In this document: positions 8,472 to 14,214 of the stretch, piece after piece
Layout: each line of letters begins with the position of its first letter
Numbering within the stretch: position 1 is the stretch's first letter
Assembly (NCBI GenBank): GCA_026397695.1
Contig: JAPLUJ010000637.1
Location: forward strand, 1 to 14,214
Source of the DNA: Verrucomicrobiota bacterium
GTDB taxonomy: Bacteria > Verrucomicrobiota > Verrucomicrobiia > Verrucomicrobiales > Akkermansiaceae
Direction: 5' to 3'
Length of the DNA: 14,214 nucleotides
Position numbers and translations under genes: made by a program
The notes under the pieces: model-generated
What the model was told of the DNA's origin: nothing
Databases searched by the model: none
What the model saw: only the letters and a program-made list of their open reading frames with translations

Positions 8472-8525
8472 GGATCGACTCTGTAACAACACCGCTGGCG
8501 GGAAAATTTTTTTTGGAGTCGATCC
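8472..8525. repeat. 10-bp perfect inverted repeat flanking an A/T tract upstream of dnaA
   Basis: GGATCGACTC (8472-8481) and GAGTCGATCC (8516-8525) are exact reverse complements separated by 34 bp. The spacer contains CCGCTGGCGGG and A4T8. The arms lie about 70-125 bp upstream of the dnaA start. As RNA in the dnaA leader they would form a 10-bp stem closing a large loop with a small inner CCGCCAGCGG hairpin; as DNA they could be paired binding sites around a bendable tract. Confidence 0.6.
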
Positions 8526-8660
8526 AAGAGTCACCGGGGAGGCTTCCTATTCCACAAGGGTTCCACGGGCTGTTTTTTTATATTCTTGACCTACGGTTTG
8601 TTTCGTTTTTCCGAAATATGATGACCATCCGCTAGAGCCTGATCGACGCAGGCGATTGAA

Positions 8661-8702
8661 AAGCAAGCACTCATATGGTGACAAATGTGTCACTCGTTGC
8701 TT
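8661..8702. repeat. Nested inverted repeats upstream of dnaA
   Basis: The outer arms are AAGCAA (8661-8666) and TTGCTT (8697-8702). The inner arms are GTGACA (8678-8683) and TGTCAC (8688-8693), with a 4-nt spacer AATG. The inner 16-bp palindrome looks like a dimeric regulator site. The whole block is about 85 bp from the symporter stop and about 260 bp from dnaA, so it may belong to dnaA control, to an origin, or to the symporter transcript end. There is no T tract, so it is not an obvious terminator. Confidence 0.45.
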
Positions 8703-8787
8703 GACGCCGCAAGCTCGTCCGCGCGGGTGGTCTTGAAACAAGGAATGCCGCGCGGAAACGCTTGGGGATGGGTGAGGCATGGCATGC

Positions 8788-10416
8788 TCAATGGTTGCAT
8801 TCCGGCGGCGTGGCCGGCGTTTTGAAACACAAGGCGATGGCGACGGTGACCAGCGTGCCGGCGAGAATCCGCCACGGGAATTCGATCACCGGCAACCACG
8901 CGGGATTATCGTAAAGCACGTTGCCCGCTATCATCATCCACAAATCGTTGGGAAGGTTGCTCAGGATGGCCACGACAATGACGCCGGCGATCATGGCGAG
9001 CGGGTTGCCGGTCTCGTTGCCGCGGGTGCGGGTGAACAGCGCCACCATGAAGACCCCTAACAAAGATCCATAGGTATAACCGAAGCTGCCCAGGATGATG
9101 CCGATGATGCTGAGTTCCGGATGGTGCGCCTTGACCAACGCGGTGGCCAACCCGACGCCAATCAGCACAAGGGTGAAGCCCACGGTGGCGAGCTTGATGA
9201 TGCGAACCCGTGCGCGGTCGTCGGCCGGCGTGCTAAACCAACGGAAATGGAAATCCCGGCAATAACTGGTAGCCAGCGAGTTCATCGCCGTGCCCAGCGA
9301 TCCCATCGTGGTCGCCAAGACCCCGGCCACCACCAAGCCGCGCAGCCCGCCGGGCATCACATCCACCACAAAATACGGGAAAATCCGCGTGTGGTCCGGC
9401 TGGCCGGCCGCCAGCGGGAGCGCCGGGTCGTTAACCACGTGGCCGTAATAAACCGAGAGCAGGATGCCGATGGTTAGAACGGCGAAGGTCACGGGGATGT
9501 CCGCCAGACCTGATAGAATCGTGGCCACCGCGCTTTGGCGTTTGTTTTTGGCGGTGAGCATGCGCTGCACCATGTCCTGGTCGGTACCGTGGGTGGCGAG
9601 CGTCACGAACAACGAACCGAAGAGCGCCGCCCAGACGGTGTATTCGGTTTCCAACACGCTCTTGATTTTCCCCCACACGGTGTCCGCCGGCACGTCCCCC
9701 TGCCACTGCCAGAGCGCGAGATCGTGCGGGCCTCGAAGATGTGATTTCGCCTCCTCCCAACCGCCGGGGATGTGGCCTAACAAATACCACACCGAGAACC
9801 CCAGCGCGCCGAAGAGCACGGCGATCTGCAGCACATCCGTCCAGATCACCGCCTTGATGCCGCCCACGGCGGTGTAGGCGGCGGTGAGCAGGCTGATGAT
9901 CACGAGAGCGGCACCGGTGAACCAGAATTGCTGCCAGTTGCCGAGCGGTCTATCAGGGTTGATCTTGTTCCAGATGACCACCAGCAGCAGGGTGGGCACC
10001 CACAGCCGCGAACCGCTGGCCAGTGAGCGTGTCAGCAGGAACACCACGCTGGCGATGCGCCGGGTGCGGGGCCCGAAACGCATTTCAAGGAATTCATAGA
10101 TGCTCACCACATTGTGTTTGTAATACGCCGGAATGAACACCGCGCTCACCACCAGGCGGGCTAACAGATAGCCGACCATCAACTGCGCGTACGTGTAGTT
10201 GCGCAACCGGAACCCCTCGCCCGGAGTGCCGAAAAACGTGCCCGCGCTGATTTCTGACGCGAGGATCGAGGCCAGCACCGCCCACCAGGGAATCGAGCGC
10301 CCGCCCAATGCGAAGTCCGCGACATTGGCGTTGCGCCGGCTGAAATGCACGCCGATGCCCAGGATGATCGTGAAATACATCCCGATAATGAGCAGATCCA
10401 GAGCAATGGCTGGCAT
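8788..10416 (-). CDS. Sodium:solute symporter (SSS family), substrate unknown
   Basis: Inner-membrane Na+-coupled transporter of 542 aa with about 13 hydrophobic helices, beginning at residue 3 (AIALDLLIIGMYFTIILGIG). Family marks are LGGRSIPWWAVLASILASEIS near helix 2, AYTAVGGIKAVIWTDVLQ after helix 5, and GLVVAGVLATTMGSLGTAMN, which matches the second SSS signature and keeps the serine equivalent to a sodium-site serine in vSGLT. The frame is open to a GTG at 10464, but ATG at 10416 puts the first helix at the N-terminus as in relatives and is preferred. It is a single-gene unit; ruvA lies upstream and dnaA downstream on the same strand. A sugar or sialic-acid-type substrate is possible. 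A role in arabinose uptake would be a guess, since araBAD is about 5 kb away. Confidence 0.93.
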   Translation of the reverse strand: MPAIALDLLIIGMYFTIILGIGVHFSRRNANVADFALGGRSIPWWAVLASILASEISAGTFFGTPGEGFRLRNYTYAQLMVGYLLARLVVSAVFIPAYYKHNVVSIYEFLEMRFGPRTRRIASVVFLLTRSLASGSRLWVPTLLLVVIWNKINPDRPLGNWQQFWFTGAALVIISLLTAAYTAVGGIKAVIWTDVLQIAVLFGALGFSVWYLLGHIPGGWEEAKSHLRGPHDLALWQWQGDVPADTVWGKIKSVLETEYTVWAALFGSLFVTLATHGTDQDMVQRMLTAKNKRQSAVATILSGLADIPVTFAVLTIGILLSVYYGHVVNDPALPLAAGQPDHTRIFPYFVVDVMPGGLRGLVVAGVLATTMGSLGTAMNSLATSYCRDFHFRWFSTPADDRARVRIIKLATVGFTLVLIGVGLATALVKAHHPELSIIGIILGSFGYTYGSLLGVFMVALFTRTRGNETGNPLAMIAGVIVVAILSNLPNDLWMMIAGNVLYDNPAWLPVIEFPWRILAGTLVTVAIALCFKTPATPPECNH

Positions 10417-10523
10417 GCCCGACACGCTAAAGTCCCAGGCCCGCGAGCCAAGCCCGGAATTCACGGCGGACCGGGTTCAATCTGCGCCACTATGATTGTG
10501 ACCCCGGCCGGCATGCGCGTCAG

Positions 10524-10552
10524 CTTAAGTCTTGTTCACTTAAGTCTTGTTC
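10524..10552. repeat. Tandem repeat CTTAAGTCTTGTTC x2 upstream of the symporter
   Basis: The 14-bp sequence CTTAAGTCTTGTTC occurs exactly at 10524-10537 and 10539-10552, a 15-bp period. It is about 110 bp upstream of the symporter start. Direct repeats at this spacing can be sites for AraC-type or response regulators, or a replication-slippage duplication. Each unit includes the 6-bp palindrome CTTAAG. Confidence 0.6.
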
Positions 10553-10625
10553 TCGTTCCAAGGATTCCAGTGTGCATCGAGGAATCAAGATTGGCCTCAT
10601 GCTCCACGTGCCCGGGACACCCTGA

Positions 10626-10639
10626 TGTCCGAGCGGACA
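10626..10639. promoter_or_regulatory. 14-bp palindrome TGTCCG-AG-CGGACA
   Basis: TGTCCG and CGGACA are perfect reverse complements with a 2-bp centre. It lies 210 bp upstream of the symporter start and 97 bp beyond the ruvA stop, in a gene-free stretch. The size and symmetry fit a dimeric repressor site, but the regulator is unknown and no gene for it is nearby. Confidence 0.4.
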
Positions 10640-10735
10640 CGGAATTGTCGCGATGACATGCCGAGGCTATTGGCGGGAGCATTCATTCATGCTTGGCATA
10701 GTGCACGGACAAGGCAGATGGGCCACCCGCCGCTG

Positions 10736-11341
10736 TCACCCTTGGAGCACGCGCAGGGCGCCGCGGACCAGCACCTCCACTGGCGCGGCCATGTCCGATT
10801 CCAGCACCTTGCGCAACGCTTTGCGGGCATCCACTTGTTTGTAGCCGAGGGCGATGAGTGCCAGTTCGGCATCGGCGGCTGAGGCGCTCACCGCGCCGGC
10901 GGCGGCGTCCTGCCAGGTATCGGTTACGCCGACCTTGTCCTTGAGTTCGAGGATGATGCGCTCGGCGGTTTTTTTGCCCAGTCCCTTGATGCGGATGAGT
11001 TCCGCGGTGTTGCCCGCCACCACGCAGCTCTTGAAGCGAGCCACCGGCATGCCGCTGAGTACGGCCATCGCGACGGACGGGCCGATGCCGCTCACGCGCT
11101 CGATGAGCATCAGGAACACATCGCGCTCCTCCTCGGTAGCAAAGCCAAACAACTTCTGCCCCGGTTGGTTGGCGGTGCCGAAATGCAGGTGGGTGCGCAA
11201 ATCCACGTCCATGCCCTCGGCGGCATGCAATCGATCAAACGTGGAAAGCGGCACGATCACCTCGTAGCCGACCCCCTGCACATCCACCACCAGGCGGTTT
11301 GGATAGGCCTCGATCACCTTGCCCCGCAGTCTCGCAATCAT
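10736..11341 (-). CDS. ruvA: Holliday junction branch migration protein RuvA
   Basis: DNA-binding subunit that tetramerises on Holliday junctions and recruits the RuvB motor during recombination repair. The protein is 201 aa, the usual length. The N-terminal OB-fold starts MIARLRGKVIEAYPNRLVVD and includes GVGYEVIVPL. The helix-hairpin-helix region has VSGIGPSVAMAVLSG and IKGLGKKTAERIILELKDK. The C-terminal RuvB-binding domain includes ALIALGYKQVDARKALRKVL. ATG at 11341 gives the conserved MIARLRG start; nine extra in-frame residues upstream are not family-like. Neither ruvB nor ruvC is in the window, so it is not in a ruvAB operon here. It is divergent from the metal-efflux locus, sharing a 65-bp gap. 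Confidence 0.97.
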   Translation of the reverse strand: MIARLRGKVIEAYPNRLVVDVQGVGYEVIVPLSTFDRLHAAEGMDVDLRTHLHFGTANQPGQKLFGFATEEERDVFLMLIERVSGIGPSVAMAVLSGMPVARFKSCVVAGNTAELIRIKGLGKKTAERIILELKDKVGVTDTWQDAAAGAVSASAADAELALIALGYKQVDARKALRKVLESDMAAPVEVLVRGALRVLQG

Positions 11342-11406
11342 CGTGCCGCAAGCATGGCCGCCGCGCATGCCGCGTCAATCCCGATCACCGCCCACTGCAT
11401 GCAAGC

Positions 11407-11844
11407 ATGATAATTGCGCTTGCACGGACAGCGTTCCATCATAGCTTTCGCGGCGTGACACTCGTCGCTCGATTGCTGGCTTTAGGGTTGGCGGCCATCT
11501 GGCTGCCGCTCACCATGCATTGCCAATTGGCAGGCCTGAAACGTTGCAATGAGCCATCTGGCATCTGCAAAAATCATTGTGGTTGCAACGGTGGCGACGA
11601 TCACCAGTCGGATGTTTGCACCATCATCGAGACTGGTAAGTATCTCTGGGAAAAGACCACGTTGTCGATACCGGCGGCGTCATTCGAGGGGATTGCATTG
11701 CTTGAAGCCATGGATGGCCGACGCTGGTTGACGCCCGCGGGATCCCTCAATGAATCCACCGGCGCCCCGCCGGGTTGGGGCCGGATCTGGCAATTTGTTT
11801 GGCGCGCGGCTCATGCGCCGCGCGCGCCATCAGTCGTTTGCTGA
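11407..11844 (+). CDS. Small exported cysteine-rich protein at the head of a metal-efflux locus
   Basis: Not a named family that I recognise. The 145-aa product has a hydrophobic N-terminal segment (about residues 17-36, TLVARLLALGLAAIWLPL), likely a signal peptide or anchor. A compact cysteine cluster follows: Cys39, Cys47, Cys54, Cys58, Cys60 and Cys71, with His38, His57 and His66 nearby. The tail has no clear motif and ends in Cys145. It is followed after 117 bp by a CzcC-type channel and then a CzcB-type adaptor that also carries Cys/His metal-binding features, so periplasmic metal binding or sensing is a reasonable inference. ATG at 11407 is chosen; GTG at 11455 would give a shorter, cleaner signal peptide. 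Upstream in-frame sequence overlaps ruvA and is unlikely to be translated. Coding status is supported by the Cys pattern and context only. Confidence 0.6.
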   Translation: MIIALARTAFHHSFRGVTLVARLLALGLAAIWLPLTMHCQLAGLKRCNEPSGICKNHCGCNGGDDHQSDVCTIIETGKYLWEKTTLSIPAASFEGIALLEAMDGRRWLTPAGSLNESTGAPPGWGRIWQFVWRAAHAPRAPSVVC

Positions 11845-11853
11845 TAGGTTTCA

Positions 11854-11874
11854 GTCAGGCAATTGACGCCTGAC
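11854..11874. promoter_or_regulatory. 7-bp inverted repeat ahead of the efflux channel gene
   Basis: GTCAGGC (11854-11860) and GCCTGAC (11868-11874) are perfect reverse complements with a 7-nt spacer AATTGAC. It starts 9 bp after the Cys-rich protein stop. No T tract follows, so it is more likely an operator or an mRNA processing/stability hairpin than an intrinsic terminator. Confidence 0.4.
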
Positions 11875-11911
11875 GAGGATTGGACGCCCACGCAGGCTCC
11901 AACCGATTCGT

Positions 11912-11931
11912 GGACCATGGTCCCATGGTCC
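11912..11931. promoter_or_regulatory. 20-bp palindrome upstream of the efflux channel gene
   Basis: GGACCATGG-TC-CCATGGTCC is a 9-bp perfect inverted repeat with a 2-bp centre, and it can also be read as two tandem CCATGGTC units. It ends 30 bp before the ATG of the outer-membrane channel gene. This fits an operator for a metal-responsive dimeric regulator (for example MerR, ArsR or Fur-like), but the regulator is not in view. As RNA it could fold into a stable stem just ahead of the start codon. Confidence 0.5.
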
Positions 11932-11961
11932 TAATCCCAATAAAATCACACCCGCAATTTC

Positions 11962-13272
11962 ATGCAGCAGAAACCATTGTCAAAACATCTATTCTACCTT
12001 GGGCTGGTGGCGTCAGTGACGTTGCCGCTGGCTGCCGCACGACCGCCGCGCAATGCCAATGAGCCGCGATCCGCTGCGAGCCGCGAAGCAGGGGATGGCG
12101 CTCTTTCGTTAGACAGGGCGCTGCGCCTGGCGTTGGCGAATAATCCGAACCTGCAGGCGAGCGCAGCACGCAAGGAGGCTGCCAACGGGCGGGCGGTGCA
12201 GGCCCGTGCATGGCCAAATCCGGAACTTGAAATTTCCTCCCAAGACATGCCGCCAAGCCGCGGGGGATTTTCCAAGGCGAAAAACATGGCCGGCATCTCC
12301 CAAGTCGTGCCCTACCCCGGGAAAAAGCAGGCCGATATCGAAATCGGCACGGCCGACGCGGCGGCAGGCACGGCAAGCTGGCGGCTGAACCGCACGGAAT
12401 TGGTGCGGGAAGTAAAAATCGCCTTCTATCAGATACAAACCGCCGAACGCACGGCAACCGTGGTCGATGACTTGGTGAGGGTCGCGCAAGCCGCGTCCAC
12501 AGCGGCCGGCAAACGCAACGCCGCCGGCGAAATCACCCTGCAGGAACAACTCCGCGCAGAAATCCAACTCGAACAAACACAAACGGAAAAAGTTGATGCC
12601 GTGCGCGAAGCCACCGTCGCCCGGCAGGAGTTGGCGATGTTGATAGGGCGCCCGGACCTGCGCGACGCGCGCTTGACCGGAGCGCCCGATGAGGCGGGCG
12701 ATCCCGTGCGGTTAGGTCGGGCACCATCAGCGTGGCTGGCCGGACATCCGGCGATGGTCGCGGCCCGCGCGCGCCGTGACCAGGCGGTGGCGACGTTGCG
12801 GCGTGCCGGTTTGGAACCACGGCCCGACGTGAAGGTGGGACTGGCGGGTGGCCGGGACGAGTCGGCCGAGGAAAACCTGATGGAGTTGCGTTTCACTATT
12901 CCGCTGCCATTGTTTGATCGCAACAAGGGCAAGCAGCAGGAAGCGCAGGCCGGAGTGCGCGAGGCCGAAGCCGGAATCATGGCCACCGAACAACGCTTGA
13001 TCGCCAGCTGGCGTGCGGCAACCGCTCGTTACCAAGCGGCAGTCAAACAGGTGACGGCCCACCGTGAACGAATCCTGCCCAAGAGCGAGGCGGCCTTGCA
13101 TCTGGTGCAAACCGGATTCGAAGAGGGAAAATTCGGCTTCATCGATTTGTTGGATATCCAACGGACCACTGCCGAGGCAAGAATGGCCTATCAGAAAAAG
13201 CTGTTCGAATTGAATGCCGCGCGGGCTGACCTGGAAGCCATGACGGAACCGGTGCCCGCCAGCTCACCATAA
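11962..13272 (+). CDS. Outer membrane efflux channel, TolC/CzcC type
   Basis: Trimeric outer-membrane duct of a tripartite RND efflux system, 436 aa. A signal peptide covers about residues 1-26 (LFYLGLVASVTLPLAAA). The two outer-membrane-efflux repeats are at about 48-225 and 240-430. CzcC-like marks are SLDRALRLALANNPNLQA, ARAWPNPELE, LVREVKIAFYQIQTAER, the strand IPLPLFDRNKGKQQEA, and EGKFGFIDLLDIQRTTAEAR near the C-terminus. The mature protein has no cysteine, so it is not lipid-anchored like CusC or OprM. The start ATG at 11962 has only A/T-rich sequence upstream and no clear Shine-Dalgarno sequence. It is followed by the adaptor gene after 47 bp. Metal efflux (Co/Zn/Cd or Cu/Ag) is inferred from similarity to CzcC and from the neighbours. 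Confidence 0.93.
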   Translation: MQQKPLSKHLFYLGLVASVTLPLAAARPPRNANEPRSAASREAGDGALSLDRALRLALANNPNLQASAARKEAANGRAVQARAWPNPELEISSQDMPPSRGGFSKAKNMAGISQVVPYPGKKQADIEIGTADAAAGTASWRLNRTELVREVKIAFYQIQTAERTATVVDDLVRVAQAASTAAGKRNAAGEITLQEQLRAEIQLEQTQTEKVDAVREATVARQELAMLIGRPDLRDARLTGAPDEAGDPVRLGRAPSAWLAGHPAMVAARARRDQAVATLRRAGLEPRPDVKVGLAGGRDESAEENLMELRFTIPLPLFDRNKGKQQEAQAGVREAEAGIMATEQRLIASWRAATARYQAAVKQVTAHRERILPKSEAALHLVQTGFEEGKFGFIDLLDIQRTTAEARMAYQKKLFELNAARADLEAMTEPVPASSP

Positions 13273-13319
13273 TAACATAACATCACATAACTCGCGAAAC
13301 GATGAGAGCTAACAGACCT

Positions 13320-14214
13320 ATGAGTGTGAACACAAAATCCACCGGCTTCCGGATCACGTCGTGGATCCGACCGCGCCGATTTGCTACCATCATCCAATGC
13401 CTGGCGGCGGCGGGCATGGTGTTGCTGGTGGCCTGCAAGCCGCCGGCGGGCGGAGCTGACAGCCATGCCGGGCACGGCCATGGCGGCGAGGGCGGGGCGG
13501 GCGCACATGTCCAGGGCGGGATCTGCCAGGAGCACAACGTTCCGGAAGGCGACTGCGGTATTTGCAATCCCGACAAGATCGCCGGCCTCGAACCGGGCCA
13601 ATCGTTGCAACTGCGGCTCGCGTCCGGCAAGTCGGCCGGTGTGGCCCGCGTCATGACGGCCAAGGCCGGAGAGGGCTTGATGGCCGACGGCATCGAATGT
13701 TACGCGGAATTCGGCTTCGACCTCAACAAGTTCGCCCAAATCGCCGCACCCGTCGGCGGCGTGCTCCAGGAGGTCCTCGCCGATTCCGGCAGCAAGGTCG
13801 CGGATGGCCAGACGGTCGCACGGATTTGGTCGGCGCAAATCGCCGAATCCGTGGCCAAGGCAGTGCTCACCCACCAGACCTTGGAGCGGGAACAAAAACT
13901 CCGCGCCCAACAGGTCACGTCCGAAAAGAATTTGCAGGAAGCGGAAGCGTCCCATCGTGCGGCCTGCCAGGGATTGCGCACGTTCGGCTTCACCGAAGAA
14001 CGCATCGATGAACTCAGCCGGAAGCCCGAAGAAGCTGTTTTGTTAGATGCGCGTGCTCCCTTCACCGGTGAAATCACCGGTCGCAAGGCGGTGCGCGGTG
14101 CCTTGGTGGAGGCGGGCGCGCCCTTGTTCACGATTGCCGACCGCACGGTCATGTGGGCCGATCTGGCGGTGCCAGAGACCGCGCTGTCGCGATTGAAAGA
14201 GGGGCAGGAAGTTG
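13320..14214 (+). CDS. Metal-efflux RND periplasmic adaptor, CzcB type (3' end outside window)
   Basis: Membrane-fusion lipoprotein that links an inner-membrane RND pump to the outer-membrane channel. The first 298 residues are present and the frame runs off the window. A lipoprotein signal ends in LLVAC (Cys39). A His/Gly-rich segment follows (48-63, SHAGHGHGGEGGAGAH), then a Cys/His cluster at Cys69, His72, Cys79 and Cys82 (CQEHNVPEGDCGICNP), typical of heavy-metal CzcB-like adaptors. The barrel-sandwich first half is APVGGVLQEVLADSGSKVADG; an alpha-hairpin follows (about residues 178-240) and then the second lipoyl half (APFTGEITGRKAVRGALVEAG). ATG 13302 is an in-frame alternative start six codons upstream; 13320 is preferred slightly because GAGAG precedes it. 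A CzcA-type pump gene is expected downstream. Confidence 0.92.
   Translation, partial: MSVNTKSTGFRITSWIRPRRFATIIQCLAAAGMVLLVACKPPAGGADSHAGHGHGGEGGAGAHVQGGICQEHNVPEGDCGICNPDKIAGLEPGQSLQLRLASGKSAGVARVMTAKAGEGLMADGIECYAEFGFDLNKFAQIAAPVGGVLQEVLADSGSKVADGQTVARIWSAQIAESVAKAVLTHQTLEREQKLRAQQVTSEKNLQEAEASHRAACQGLRTFGFTEERIDELSRKPEEAVLLDARAPFTGEITGRKAVRGALVEAGAPLFTIADRTVMWADLAVPETALSRLKEGQEV

Larger units (their letters stand above)
8401..8787. other. Gene-free region upstream of dnaA: candidate origin or dnaA control region
   Basis: No plausible gene occupies these 387 bp between the symporter stop and the dnaA start. The region must hold the dnaA promoter. It contains A4T8 (8504-8515), T7 followed by ATATTC (about 8574-8584), a 10-bp inverted repeat (8472-8525), a 6-bp hairpin within a longer inverted repeat (8661-8702), and GCCTG...CAGGC around 8637-8653. 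Many bacteria place oriC beside dnaA, which makes this a candidate, but clear consensus DnaA boxes are missing. It may be only a regulatory leader. Confidence 0.45.
10417..10735. other. Gene-free stretch between ruvA and the symporter
   Basis: No credible gene is seen in these 319 bp. The stretch should contain the symporter promoter and the ruvA transcript end. It holds the 15-bp tandem repeat at 10524-10552 and the palindrome at 10626-10639. No convincing -35/-10 pair or T-tract terminator was identified. Confidence 0.5.

Noticed and set aside
8586..8622. Plus-strand promoter TTGACC ... TATGAT upstream of dnaA
   Set aside because: The two elements are 25 bp apart, too far for a sigma-70 promoter, and no plus-strand gene follows.
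8547..8780. 77-aa minus-strand open frame upstream of dnaA
   Set aside because: Low-complexity composition, no motif, and it crosses the inverted repeats at 8661-8702; treated as noncoding.
13268..13291. Repeated CATAA-like words after the channel stop
   Set aside because: Short, irregular, AT-rich spacer with no symmetry or spacing that suggests function.
13191..13955. 254-aa minus-strand open frame at the right end
   Set aside because: It is antisense to the adaptor gene, which is coherent with a lipobox, Cys/His cluster and lipoyl halves.

Overview
The window is a GC-rich (roughly 60%), gene-dense chromosomal segment, probably from a member of the Verrucomicrobiota. The clues are the L,D-transpeptidase lipoprotein remnant, the metal-efflux adaptor with a C-x2-H-x6-C-x2-C segment, the LacI-type regulator beside araBAD, and start codons that mostly lack a clear Shine-Dalgarno sequence. 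This assignment rests on protein style only; there is no rRNA and no tRNA in view.

Layout. (1) Positions 70-3975, minus strand: a complete L-arabinose catabolic operon in the order araB-araA-araD (L-ribulokinase, L-arabinose isomerase, L-ribulose-5-phosphate 4-epimerase). It converts L-arabinose to D-xylulose 5-phosphate. A LacI-family regulator (4081-5145, plus) is divergently transcribed. The 105-bp shared promoter region holds a perfect 15-bp palindrome (4025-4039), the obvious operator candidate. (2) Positions 5225-5754, plus: an L,D-transpeptidase lipoprotein gene that is broken by a frame change and an apparent internal deletion, although its catalytic His/Cys motif survives. (3) Positions 5767-8400, minus: dnaA followed by dnaN. 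The 387-bp gene-free stretch upstream of dnaA carries two strong inverted repeats and A/T tracts, and is a candidate replication-origin or dnaA-control region. (4) Positions 8788-10416, minus: a sodium:solute symporter. The 319-bp gene-free stretch upstream of it has a 15-bp tandem repeat and a 14-bp palindrome. (5) Positions 10736-11341, minus: ruvA, for Holliday-junction recognition. (6) Positions 11407-14214, plus: the start of a heavy-metal RND efflux locus. It has a small exported Cys-rich protein, a TolC/CzcC-type outer-membrane channel, and a CzcB-type lipoprotein adaptor with a His-rich tail and a Cys/His cluster. The adaptor runs off the window; an inner-membrane RND pump is expected next.

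No CRISPR array, insertion sequence, prophage or defence system was recognised. The most unusual signals are: a DNA-level bias in which all 13 TTA leucine codons I could find are followed by G, together with an excess of the word TGTTAG/CTAACA (16 copies); the decayed or rearranged L,D-transpeptidase; and the unnamed Cys-rich protein that opens the metal-efflux locus.
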